Shown: positions 35,580 to 47,900 of the stretch, one piece after another
How positions within the stretch are numbered: position 1 is the first letter of the stretch
Layout: the number at the start of each line of letters is the position of its first letter
Source of the DNA: Telmatactis stephensoni
Lineage: Eukaryota > Cnidaria > Anthozoa > Actiniaria > Isophelliidae
Assembly (NCBI GenBank): GCA_029948255.1
Contig: JALIZF010001918.1
Location: 744,001-808,000 of the forward strand
DNA length: 64,000 nucleotides
Direction of reading: 5' to 3'
Notes under the pieces: generated by a model
Databases searched by the model: none
Told to the model about the DNA's origin: nothing
Seen by the model: the letters and a program-made list of their open reading frames with translations, nothing else
Program-made: the position numbers and the translations under genes

Positions 35580-35860
35580 TTTTTATGCCGGGCTGAAATT
35601 TCAGCCCGGTTAGGTGGGCTGAAACGTCAGTCCGGTCTCCTCAAAAAAAGTATATAAGATCGAGTTTTTGATGACATGAAGAAATTTTGAGCCGGGGCTG
35701 AATTTCAGCCCGGGTGGAAACAACCGTATCAGCCCGGCTCCACGTAGCCACGTGCGCCACGCTTTATTGTGGCAGCGGAGCGGTATTGAGCAGGCGCTTA
35801 ACTTTGAATTAAGGAGTGACAAAATTCAGCCCGGGCTGATTTTTGTCACATAATCACGAT
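35580..35860. repeat. Region of inverted CAGCCCGG motifs
   Basis: At least seven copies of cagcccgg/ccgggctg on both strands, including tight palindromes such as gggctgaaatttcagccc at about 35590-35610 and ttcagcccgggctga at 35824-35840. The element edges resemble acaaaatt..., but were not resolved. Confidence 0.6.
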
Positions 35861-36639
35861 AAACTTTCAGTCTCCCCACTGTGCTGAAAATCGTCATGAA
35901 ATCGGGGCCTAATATAAGACGCTAGCTTGTACGCTAGAAGAAGATGGGTATGATATAGGGTCGTGAAACTTTGCGAAGTCGTTCTTACTGTGTGGATATA
36001 TACCAAAAGAAATAAGAACGCTTTTTACTGGTTCGCACAATCCAATGGTAATTCTAGTCCAGAACTGGACCCACTCTTCTCAATTACAATTATATATAAT
36101 AAGTATGAGCGAAAAATAAAAGAAGCGCGCTCAAAAATCTAAGGAAATTGAGAAAATTGGGTCCAGGGAAGACTGTCTGCGCATGCGCGAAGACATCTAA
36201 TGAGAAAGCAGGAGTTCCGTTATAAAAGGCCTATATTTTCGCTTCTATAATGAATATTTTTCAATAATATTAAGAAAAACATCTATATGTACATCTACCG
36301 GCTTCAGGAATATTGCACACGTCGTAACATAAGCTAAAAAATTAATAAATAAATATACAAAAGAAAACCAATCATTTTTTGCAAAACATTTTCCGGCCCC
36401 TGAGCTCACTCTAGAAAATCTGACAGATGAAAGTGTACGCAAATAAATTTCAGTGAAAAATTATCATTTGCATTTGAATAATCTGATGCCACTGTAGAAA
36501 TATTGTCTCACCTCAAACATTTTGGGGAAAAAAGTGAGTGAACAACTTTGATTTTCTGGTTGATCAAACCTGAGCAGGCAAGACAATCACCTGCTCAAAT
36601 ACAAAAATGATAATTATTTCTCTACGATAAATTCATTAC

Positions 36640-37047
36640 CTCGTATATCTTGAACCATGGATCGTAAAAAGACAGTCTTTATATTAAGATCCATGCTTGA
36701 ACAGCCGGTAATTGAGAAAGCCGTCCTTAACCCAAATGCCGTTGACATTTGTTCATGGTTTAAGCTTATATCATCCAAAATGTTTTCGAAAAAAAATTCA
36801 GTTGAACCTCCACTATCATCTTCCTCAGCCATCGGAAATTGTGGAAATTTTCAAAGAGTTTTTAGATTTAAGCAAATTCTTGCTTTTACAATTTACTAAA
36901 AATACTCACCAGTCCTCGACAAACATCCACACTGCCTGAAAACAGATTCAAATTGTTTACAGCCAAAACGTTTCCTTGCAGTTCAAAGACGACGTCAGCT
37001 TTGCCTTGAGGCAGTAGCAGTCCACAGATTGAAGCGAAAAGTGACAT
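36640..37047 (-). CDS. Unrecognised two-exon candidate
   Basis: On the - strand, 37047-36910 encodes 46 residues from ATG (MSLFASICGLLLPQGKADVV...) and ends at a strong donor (gtgagt) in phase 0. After an 85-base gap, 36823-36640 continues in phase 0 (EDDSGGSTEFFFENILDD...) and ends at gtaatg. The acceptor (gatggctgag) is weak. No later exon was found and no family is recognised, so this may be the 5' part of a small gene or chance open reading. Confidence 0.3.
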
Positions 37048-37130
37048 TTTGTTGGCCTGTTTTCGTACTGTTTGCGTTAAAATAGGCTCGATAGTGAGGC
37101 GTTTTGCTTTCAATACGTCAAAGGACTGAG

Positions 37131-37296
37131 TAGTCCAGAACTGGACCCACTTTTCTCAATAACAATTATATACAATAAACAGCCCAGTGAACGAAGAAAT
37201 AAAAGAAGCGCGCGCATTCGAAAGAAAATCGCTCGCTCCAATTTTAAATTTTGGCCGCGCGCGCGAAGATAAAGTGGGTCCAGTTCTGGACTATAT
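37131..37296. mobile_element. MULE-like MITE
   Basis: 166 bp with 19-20 bp near-perfect ends (tagtccagaactggacccac / gtgggtccagttctggacta). The 10-bp direct repeat aaggactgag lies at 37121-37130 and 37297-37306; 9-10 bp duplications are typical of Mutator-like elements. A degraded relative is at about 36053-36175. Confidence 0.75.
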
Positions 37297-37306
37297 AAGG
37301 ACTGAG

Positions 37307-38900
37307 GTGCTTTTTCCCGCGCTTCGGATGTGCAGACGCGTCCGCTAACAGTGAAAATTGGCGCGAAAATTTTCCCGGGTGTTTTAATTAGTATAGGTTG
37401 TGAGGGTATAAAAACGGTGTTTTTTTTCTTCGCCATGTTTATGTAGTGATCAGTTTTGGTCAATAGTTATGATGATCTGATATATATGTTTATAGTTGTA
37501 TTATTTTTTAAGGCAAAATGTAGTCATTTTCATTTGGCGCGAAAAGTATAAGAGTAGAGGGTATGTCAATTATTGCTCAATGTTCTTTACGTTTACTTGT
37601 TTCTACCTATCGAAAAAACGATTTTCATTGGCTGGTACAAACCAATGATATAATCTCTGTTCTACATATGATATACCACAATACCAAGCGGTCTTCGTTT
37701 TCCAATATGGCGCTCCTTCCGGCATAGTTAACTATGCTTCCGGTTAACAGTTTCAGTTTCGCGTCTTTTTCCCGCCTTCAACTGGACAAACCCGTCATTT
37801 TTGCACGGGACCCTATACCTTTTTTGAGCTTATTTGAAAGAGCACCTAACTATTTGAAACATCAAATATGTAAAAAAATATATATATTGGAACCTATGAA
37901 AAAATTTATTTTTGTAAGAAATTTTGTTCGACTTGAGATTTTTTGTTGGGAGTCCGCACGGTACAAAAGTCAAGAAATGAAGGTATTTCTTAGTCTTTAT
38001 ATCAAAAGTGTTTATGCCATTACGTAGCATATACCATTGGCTATTATTTGTGCAAATGTAGTTTCTATGGAAGTATTATCTTGCGATTTGTAATTTTTTT
38101 CTTATTACTTCCGGCGACGCTATTTTTACTATTATTCTATAGAATACAGCGAAGGATGAATGGAAATTTGTAACACCGTAGAAAGGAGATAACTAAAGGA
38201 GATGGCTAAGGGCTGTAATGTATACGTATTAGCATGCAGTAATGGCTATTACTGCTAATATTTTAGAGAGTCATTCACAATCTCTACCACTAAATTCGAT
38301 ATACTGTACTCTACATACAACACTCAACTTACATGTTGATTTTTGCTGAGAGAGGAAAAACCGGAGAAAAATCCTCGTGACATGGGAGAGAACAACACAT
38401 CAAACAAACTCAATTCACATATGATCCAGCGCCCGAGCCGGGACTCGAAGACCGGACCACAGCGTACGCCACCCGTTCATCCCTTGTTAAATAATTGTAG
38501 TGCGATGTCAAATGCTCCTAATGATTGAGCAATGTATAAACACCAATAAAATGTATAAATGAAATGCCAATGGTGGTTGTAAGTACTTGTGTCACCTAGC
38601 GATGCCAGTACTCTTTATCCTAACTCATGTTTTGCAAGAATATCAGTGTTAAATAATGAACAAAATGTAAAGTACTAAATTGCACTTAAACGTCTAAATT
38701 TTTAATTTCAAAAATCATCTCCAAGAACACCATTAATTTGTCAACAGTATTCTATAGCAATTCTATCGTAAAATGCTAGCCAGTAAGATGTTGGTTTTAA
38801 AAGCTATAATCAGTTGGATACGGAAGCTATTTGGTACTCTATCCCACGCAATCCCAACAAGAACAACCCACGCCTTTTGTTCTGAGAGTTCTGCTAAGCT
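37307..38900. other. Intergenic region 3' of GLRX3
   Basis: No supported gene. A 97-codon + strand frame at 37734-38027 is hydrophobic and aromatic-rich with no recognisable family. A SINE is at 38315-38485. Confidence 0.5.
38315..38485 (-). repeat. tRNA-derived SINE
   Basis: On the - strand gtcttcgagtcccgg (B-box-like) is followed by atatgtgaattgag, a tccggtttttcctc motif and caaaaatcaacatgtaagtt. The same tail arrangement occurs on the + strand at 56885-57090, defining one SINE family. Confidence 0.65.
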
Positions 38901-41900
38901 TTACTCCTCTGTAGTAAGAGCATCTTCAAGTTCTCCATTTTCATCAAGTTCCTGAGACAAAATGAACGAATGTAAGGAAAGTGAATAGAAGGGAATATAA
39001 AGGGAAGCACTGCTGCAAATTACTAAATAAGCCCTCCTTCTCTGGTCAAAATATGCCTCTCACTCTACATGGCCAATTTTAGAATAAGCCCCCCGTCCCG
39101 TCCCTCCCCTCCCCTCCCTTACAAGGGGCGTATTCAGTCATTTACAATATGAAAGGAAAAGTAGAAACGAATAAAAGGAAGAGAAAAGGAGTTTGTCAGC
39201 TTACCCTAACAATGTCAAGTCCCCCAATGAGTTCACCCTTCACATAAAGTTGTGGGTATGTTGGCCAATTGGAATGCTTCTTCAGGCCTTCACGAACCTG
39301 AAAACAATAGAATGAGAATTTATTAGAGAAACCGACTTCTCTCACACAGTGGAGTCAATAACTTAGAATGCACGATTTCATAAGCCATAGTTTTCGCTCT
39401 TTTGCACATCCCAAAGACTTAAAGAAAATTACAAAGACTACTGTAAAATAGCTTGCAATAATTATACGATGGTTATTTTATAATTAGTTTAAAATCTCAG
39501 TACCTCATTGTCTTGAAGAATATCAAAGGTTTTCAGGGAAAGTCTGTGTAATCAAACAAGAAAATTTGAGTTGATTTCCTGTACAAGACAGACAAATGAT
39601 TTAAACCTTTTCGCCCTCCACGACCCTCCTTTCAAAAATGATCTTCCAAGTGACAGATAAAGTACACTTTGACCCTTTCTAGCTGTGAAGGGATCCAAAG
39701 TCCCATTTCTGAGGATACCTATTTATTTATGTAATCACTAACTAAATGTGCTCACAGAATACTCACTTTGGCTTATACTTATTCAGAATTTCACACATTT
39801 GCCTACTGAAACCACATTTTGGGTTTTCCTGGTCTCCTTTCATGAATAACATCACAGGAGAAGAGTTGATAAGTGACTCTAATCTGCAACAACCAAAATA
39901 CTATCAACTAAAGTGCATAGCAGTTGTCAAGAAATCAACACTTCAGAGCATAAATGACGCTAAGGTGTTGGCAAGTGGTTGGTAAGGTGTCAGCAAGTGG
40001 CTAGTAAGGTGTCAGTAAGTGGTTGGTAAGGTGTCAGCAAGTGGTTGGTAAGGTGTCGGTAAGTGGTTGGTAAGGTGTCAGGTAGTGGTTGGTAAGGTGT
40101 CAGGAAGTGGTTGGTAAAGTGTCAGGAAGTGGTTGGTAAGGTGTCAGGAAGTGGTTTGTAAAATGTCAGAACTGTAAGTGCTTGGTAAAGTGTCAGCAAG
40201 TGGTTGGTAAGGTGTCAGGTAAGGTGTCAGTGGTTGGTAAGGTGTCAGCAAGTGGTTGGTAAAGTGTCAGTGAGTGGTTAGCAAGGCATCAGTAAGTGGT
40301 TGGTAAGGTGTCACGAAATGGTTGATGAAGCGTTTGGTCACTAGAAGTGGTTGATGTGGCGTCAGTTCAGGAAGTGGTCGATGAGGTGTCAGTAAGTGAT
40401 TGCTAGAGGGTGTCAGTAAAGGAATAATCATATACACCTTGTTTTCAAATCAGTTTTCTTTGGAAACATTCCCTCTAGCTCTCCTTCCTCAGCCAATTCC
40501 TAATACAATTTAAAACAGTATTTTAATGTGAAATACATATATGTTATTGACCGAGCGTGAGGTCCGGATAGGAGGATATTTGGTCGAGTTATCACTGAGT
40601 TTTGCATGCAGACCGAGCCGATAGGCGAGGTTCGAACAAACTGGCGCAAAAAAGAATCAAACGTCCTTCTCATCCGGACCGAACAAGCTCGGTGAATGAC
40701 TTATTTATTAAATGGCTGACCAGCCGATTTCAAAAAGAAAAGTTCGTTGGTTAACTCGATAAACTAAAAATCGCCGGTTTAGACTGGCTCCATTCAGTTG
40801 ACTTCCGGTTTCACTAGCAAAGAACCGAAACTGTCAAATAAAGATATCATCTGCATTATTTTGTAAGAAATAAGGAGCCATTCCATAGAAAAATAGTGAA
40901 AAACCTAAAGTAAAACTACTTTAGAAAAACTTTTTTTCCTAGCCAAACAAATCAAAACAATTAGCAAAAAATTCCCGCGCTTTCTGTTACGGTGGACGCG
41001 CGCGTTTGCACACCCAATGGCGGGAATTCTGAGCTTCTTTGACTTAAAAAGCAAACTGACTTTTCGCTTGAAAAGTTTCAAAAGGACAGAAAATTAGTTT
41101 TTGCTTTAATTTACCGACTTAAAGCTGTCGAATTGGGCTGTAAGCTATTATTTTGGAGCTGTTAACAGCATCTTTTGCACTTTTGTTGAGTTTGCTTGCT
41201 CAATCGTCGCCTACTGAAAGGTCACGGTCTCAACTGAATTATAAAAGGAAGAAATAAGTATGGCCGAAAAAAGAAACAAATCTTTTTGAAGAGAATGAGT
41301 GAAAGGATAGTCATTTTCTCAAAGCGTATTCGGATGGATCGGTGAGTTTGATTCTAATGTATGTCTTGTTCTCTGTTGTAATTGCCGATGTAACTATTTG
41401 GATATGCATCTTCATTTCATCAAATTTCTCATAGGCTGTTCGATCAAACATGACGGATACTTTCTAGGAAAATTATAGTAAGCTTAATATTTTCAAAACT
41501 AGGACTTAATCATGTTGACCAATTAGAAACAAGATCAACTTCAACTTCCAAAACAAGTTGGAAAAACACAATATTCACAAACAGTCAATATTCCCAACCT
41601 GGAAGGGTTGAATGTTTTTTTGAAGGCAGGCTAACCGCAGGCTAATCAGGGAGAGATACATACATGTACATACATAGATTAACTTTATTAGTATTCCCCC
41701 TAGGGTAACAGGGGATTTGGACGCTAACATTGCCCCTGGGGTCGGGAAAAATGCTTGACTTCGTTTTCGGCAGAAAAAGCTAAAGCTACCTTCTCTCAAA
41801 TTGATGGGAAATTGTTGGTCATGGAAGACTCTAACCAGGGGACTTTGAAAACAAAGATTTCCCCACCCAGCAGGGAAAATCATGAAGATTGTTGTTAGTA

Positions 41901-44900
41901 CATTCAAGTACCAAGTACCAAATAAATATCATTGTTGTTGTTGTATATGTGGTTAGCTTGGGGTTAGACCCCCTCCCCCCACCCCCACTGGAAGCCACTT
42001 ATAGGTGCATAATACATGGTCACATCATCATACAGCTGTGAAAACTTTGTCTAAATGATACCTTGAGGATATCAAGTCCACCGATAAGTTCACCATTTAC
42101 ATACAACTGGGGATATGTAGGCCAATTGGAATATTTTTTGAGACCTGAAAATAACATACCAAATTAATCAAATGTATGGATGAAAATGTTTTACTCTGAT
42201 ACAAACCTACAGAAATAAAAAACTATTTTCTGTGTTTGATAGCCTGATCAAAACATGCGTGATGTTGAGAGAACTGGCCTATGGCTCGTGCTTCCACTAT
42301 GCTGTCTCGTGTTCTCTCAACATCCTGTAATTTTCGATCAGGCTAACAAACATGTATGGAAAAAACAGTTTTTTACTTATTTTATAAAATAGCAAGTGCA
42401 CAAATTTACAAAAATTCAAGCGTGTTTGATTTAACAAATAGATTCCATTTTTCCGTGCGTCTGTACTCTAATTGATGCACAGATGACGTCAAAATGTGGT
42501 GAGAACAAAAAAGTACGCCACGAGACGAAGTCGAGTGGCGTGACTGTTGTTCTCACCACATTTTGACGTTTTCTGTGCATCGATTAGAGTACAGACGCAC
42601 GGAAAAATGGAATCTATCTGTTTTATATAATATTTATCGAAACATTCCAACCAATCAGAGCGCGCATAAGATTCGATGACGCCATCTATGTGTGTGTACT
42701 CTAATCACACATGGTTGTTCGACCAATCAGAGCGCGTGTAATATGCCAATTATTATATAAACTCTCATCAAGCATGGTTTTTGGCCAATCAGAGCATGCA
42801 CTATATAATATATAGCTATTTTATAAAACACAAATTAATTTATTGAACAAGATCACCTAATTCATGTTAGTGATCTGACTGACTAAAAATCTTTTAAGTT
42901 TTGAGGGTTTTTGAAGGGGAAAGGTTTGATCAAAGACTATAAACTATAGCTATGAGCTCGGTACTTGTGGAATTAAATGATTAATCATTATTAAGAGGGG
43001 ATTTTTTTCAAGTTCGAGCAGTGAACGACAAAAACTCCTGAGTTGAAGAATAACTTTTGTACAAGACTAAAACCATTTCTATAAGAAAGTTTAAGTTGTT
43101 TGTAAGTAGTTTTGGCCAATGAAAGTTGAATTAAAGTGTTAATCCAAAACGAAAATTTGGATCAAAAACGAGGTTTAGGCCTTCATTTGCTCATTTGCTG
43201 TATGTTTTCTTTATATTCAGCTTGAAAAAGCTTAATCCCAACACAACATCACGAAAAAGTCTTGTACAATTCAAAAATCTGTTTTAAACAGGTATTTTAT
43301 CTTGGTACATCAGTTTTTAACCAGTAGAAAAAGGATTTGAGTGTTAATCCAGAACGAAAATTTGGATTAAAACTCCCACGAAGGTCTAGTTTTTGGCGCT
43401 TTTCGCCATTATTGCTCGTCATTGAAAAAAATCTCCTCTTAATATTTAATCATTATTAATTATGATAATAATTTTCCATACCTTGTCTTACTTCTTCATC
43501 CTTTAAGATGTCAAAAGAACTGTACTGAGCACCAACATTTTTCAGAATAGCAACTACTTGTCTGCTGAATCCTGTCAAAATCACAAGTTGATTTTCAGTG
43601 TTTTTTCACATGCACATCAATCAATATTTGAGATCTATCAAGGGATATTAAAGATAATACTTTTCAAAGCTTCTTGGTGTGACTGAAGGTCTGGACACAT
43701 GAAGCATTTTTTCTTGCAGTTTATTCCACAATACTGCACACAACACAGTTATGCCATGTGTCTGTCTCTGTAACAGTTGTGCACAACAGTTAAGATCAGG
43801 TTCTATTTCTGCAACTTTTTCTGCAATATTGCAACATTGTTGTATTATGCTGTCTCTCAAACGTTTTGATTAATTAATGTTCATTATTTCCAGTCTTATC
43901 ACAAACTACTGAGACACTACATCACAACACAATATGAGGCAGATGTTTTCAAATTCACACAAAAAAGCCTATATTTATTGAATATACATCTACAGGTATA
44001 TTTAATAACAAATTTATAGATTTTTACATTTTTCTGTGTTTTTATCCAAGATATAGAATCTATTAATAATTGTTTTGCTCTTTTTCAAAGTGAACATTTA
44101 TTCCTATACTTGTTATCAATGAATGATGACACAGTATCAGGTGTTTTTGCTAAATATTGTTATAATATTCAATTATTGTATGACAAATGTAACGGTCAAT
44201 AGTTATATTATATAGTGTATTTTTATTTTAGATTCAATTTTTGTTTGTATTCCTTAATATATACCTTACTGGTGTTTTGTTTGGAATAAATTCTATCTAT
44301 CTATCTGTACTCTTATAGATGCACAAATATAATAATGTCGAAATGTAGTGAGGAAAAAGTATACAATGAGACAAAGTCAAGGGGCATGACTGTGCATCTA
44401 TAATTTATTAACAATTATAGATTATAATCTTAATTAATAATTATTACTTAATTAAATAATTAATAATCAGATGCATGAAAAAATGGAATATCTTCATTTT
44501 AAATAATATTCATTGAAGCATTTTAACCAATCAGAGTGCACATAAGATTCAATGACATCATCTGCACATGTGTACTACACATAGTTCTCAACCAATCAGA
44601 GTGTATGTAATTATACATATTATTATTATATTATATATTATATATTATATATTATATATTATATATTATATATTATATATTATATATTATATATTATATA
44701 TTATATATTATATATTATATATTATATATTATATATTATATATTATATATTATATATTATATATTATATATTATATATATATATTATATATTATATATAT
44801 ATATAGATATATAGAGATTACTTCATGGAAAGTGCGCGCGTACGGTTTTTATTCACGAGTTGTGAAGTATCATAAAACGAACGAGCGAGTCCTCGAGCGA

Positions 44901-47900
44901 GTGAGTTTTATGATACGAAACAACAGAGTGATATAAAACTGTACAAAGCACTTTCCATGGTGTTTTCTGTTTATCATATACAAATCGAGATTTCTATAAA
45001 TTTTTGTCGTTTTGCTGTGAATATGGATATTGCTTTTCCACGGTCAAGATTTTGATTTCAAAAGCACAAAAATCTCTAGAAAACAAAGTTTAAATAACAA
45101 ACAGACGTCAATCCAAAACAAAACTAATATGTATTTGTATCTAAAGTGAATTACAGTATAAAATTATAATTCTTTTCAGTGTAAGTTCGACTTTTTGCTC
45201 ACTGACAGGTGTTTGTTTACAAAACGAGCAAAGACAATGCGAAGAATTTGAGTTCATTCAAAGACAAACTTACGGTCAAATTCACGCCCGTTAAACATAC
45301 CTGGCGTTTCAAATGTCCCTCAAAACTTGAAATAAATTATCTTGAACTGGAATTATCAGTGTTTTTCTCTAAGCTTTTGTTGAAAGAGCTCATTTGGACT
45401 AAATTTCCATTCAGCGACTCTGAAACTGCCGGTCGTGAATCCTCCTTCGTTCTTGCCGCAGCACAGCGCGTGAGGTTTTGAAAATCTTTTTCCCCATAGA
45501 GTTCTTCTTTTGCATGACATCGATGACTTTTGTGATGAATGAGCTTATCTGCTTGAATTCTTACTGAATAAAGATTAATTGAACAGCCAAGACTGAAAAT
45601 CCTTCGATAAAAAGTGCTGAGAGGAGCCAGTTTGAAGAAAAATTTTCGTCGCAAACGAAGTAACTCCTGATTGGACGTATCATTTTTCTCACACGTGAAA
45701 AAAAGCCGTACGCGGCTTCTGATTGGACGTATTGTTTTTCTCACACGTGAAAAATCGATACGTGCATTCTGATTGGCGGAGATTGGTAAACAAACGAAAA
45801 TCTATTGAATGGCTTTTCTGTGAGTAAATCTCGATATGTATATAATAAATATATATATTATATATACATATTATAAAATTAATTTTAATAACACGATGGA
45901 CCAGAGAAGAATATTACAAGATATCTCACCACATCTTGGCTCGTCAGGAGTTCCCTTCATAAACAACATGCAGTTAGCACTGTTGATGATGTTTTTCAGT
46001 CGAGTATTGAGGTCCTTTATTGTACAAAAAAGAATATTTTAGTTTTATGCAAAACTCTAATTAACAATCATCATTGGAGATGAGTTTAACTAGTGAAATG
46101 CTCTGCTGCCACTGAGTGATTACTCCAGCTGCGATGCAATATAACTGTAATTGCTATAATTTATTGCCAAAGTAAATCTCTCACTTCCTATATTAATTTT
46201 ATTACTACTAACCTCATTGAAACCTTAGATGCTATATACATGTAACTATAGCAGATATAAAAGTGATACTAGTCAATCCATCAGAAGAGTAGCATCTCCA
46301 CTCCAAATACTACTCCAGTGATGTGCCATATTTAACTGCTGAACTAAGATTCACAAAATAGAGCAGTGTCTGAACTCAGAATGGCATTATACACCACAGG
46401 AATGGTGTTCTTCCCAAGATACTGCTAAAATGACTTTCATATCTGAACTTTCATATCTGCTATCCATGTACAAGTAGTTGCCATGACAGCAATTATACTG
46501 CGCTGCAACAATGCATTAATATGTGTATAGAATACTTTACCTCTTTGGGTTCATTGTCATCATTGACTACAGGAGTAATAACACTCGAATGATGGTCGAC
46601 TTTCTTGGTTAATTCTGGAGCATTTGCCCCATTGATCCGGTCAACAACTTTCTGATTCTACAAAAATATTGTTGTCCCTTTAGAGTGATTAGAATTTACA
46701 TTTATTATTTTAATTTATAACAGTTAAAAATAGCAGTGAAATAAAAAACATGGAAAATCAAACACTGTAGAACCCATCCTTAGGGATACCTCCATAAAAT
46801 ACAGACATCTCTCTATAATGGACAAGTCTACATGTCCCAATCAATGGAATTTCCGTACATTTCTTTGTAAATGAAACCCCTTTAAAATGGACACCTCTAT
46901 TATGGACACTTTTCCATGGCCATTTGGTGTCTGCTTTATAGAGGTTTCACTCTTTAGTGATAGACAGCCTCCCTTTCAGGGTTTTCCTTTCCAAATAATG
47001 TAGAAGTTTATTGAACTGTAGCAAACAGAGACTGACACAGTAAGCATGTAACATGTAAATCAAATGCCAAAAATTCTTGACAGCAAGGACTCTTTCAGTT
47101 GCTATAGTGAGGAAGCTGTTCACAGGCAGCGAAAATTGCCAGCCAAGAGCAGAAAAGGAAAACTCTGCCTTTCTCTTCATTATGCTGCCAAAATTAAGTG
47201 AACACCAAGTTAAAAATGCACACAAACTTACTTTGAACAGGAGAAATGTAGGGACTGCACTAATTTCATACTTGTAAGAAACGTCTGGTATTTTTTCTGC
47301 TTCCAACTGGAAAATACATTATAGTTGTAAGATTAAACATGATAATCAAGGCCACGTACAAACACTTTACTATAAAAATAATGTTAAATTTTGGGTACTT
47401 GGCAATACAGATACAATGGGGGAGGAGGTACTTAATATGGAGCCTCATTGATTCTTCATACCCTTACAAGTTAAATGCATTAGTACCTTTACAAAGGTTA
47501 CGTGTGGATTGTCTTTACTGAGTACTTCTATCACTTCACTCATCTGCTTATACTGTGGTGACCATGGTGCATAGAAATACACCACTGTTAGAGCCCTAGA
47601 GAAAAAAATACATAATTTATAAAGATACTATCAAAACTGAAACTCGAGGTACTTTGAACTGCCCATAGAAATAACCAATGCCACACTTCAATGATCCTGG
47701 CATGAGGTTGGCATAAAAGTTATCATGTGATCAATAAAACCTCAGTCATTGCAAGCTTTTGCTGTCTTTTTTTGCTGGAAATAGCAGTGATCCTGGAGAA
47801 AATCTTATGCAGAGAAATGTAGGTGATGTAAAACTTTTAAATTAGACCAAAAGATGTTAAGAACTGACTAGCTTTGAATGAATTTTAATTTAGCCTCAGA

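Larger units (their letters stand above)
34398..36600. other. Intergenic region rich in small repeats
   Basis: Apart from the items listed separately (duplicate GLRX3 exon, a TA-flanked MITE, a SINE-like piece, the CAGCCCGG-rich element and a degraded MULE-like element at about 36053-36175 whose left end agtccagaactggaccc matches 37132), I see no gene. Confidence 0.6.

Noticed and set aside
41575..41907. 110-codon - strand frame in GLRX3 intron 7
   Set aside because: It lies in repeat-like sequence, matches no GLRX3 part and has no splice-site support.
44568..44936. 122-codon frame of Ile/Tyr/Leu repeats
   Set aside because: It is the translation of the attatat microsatellite.
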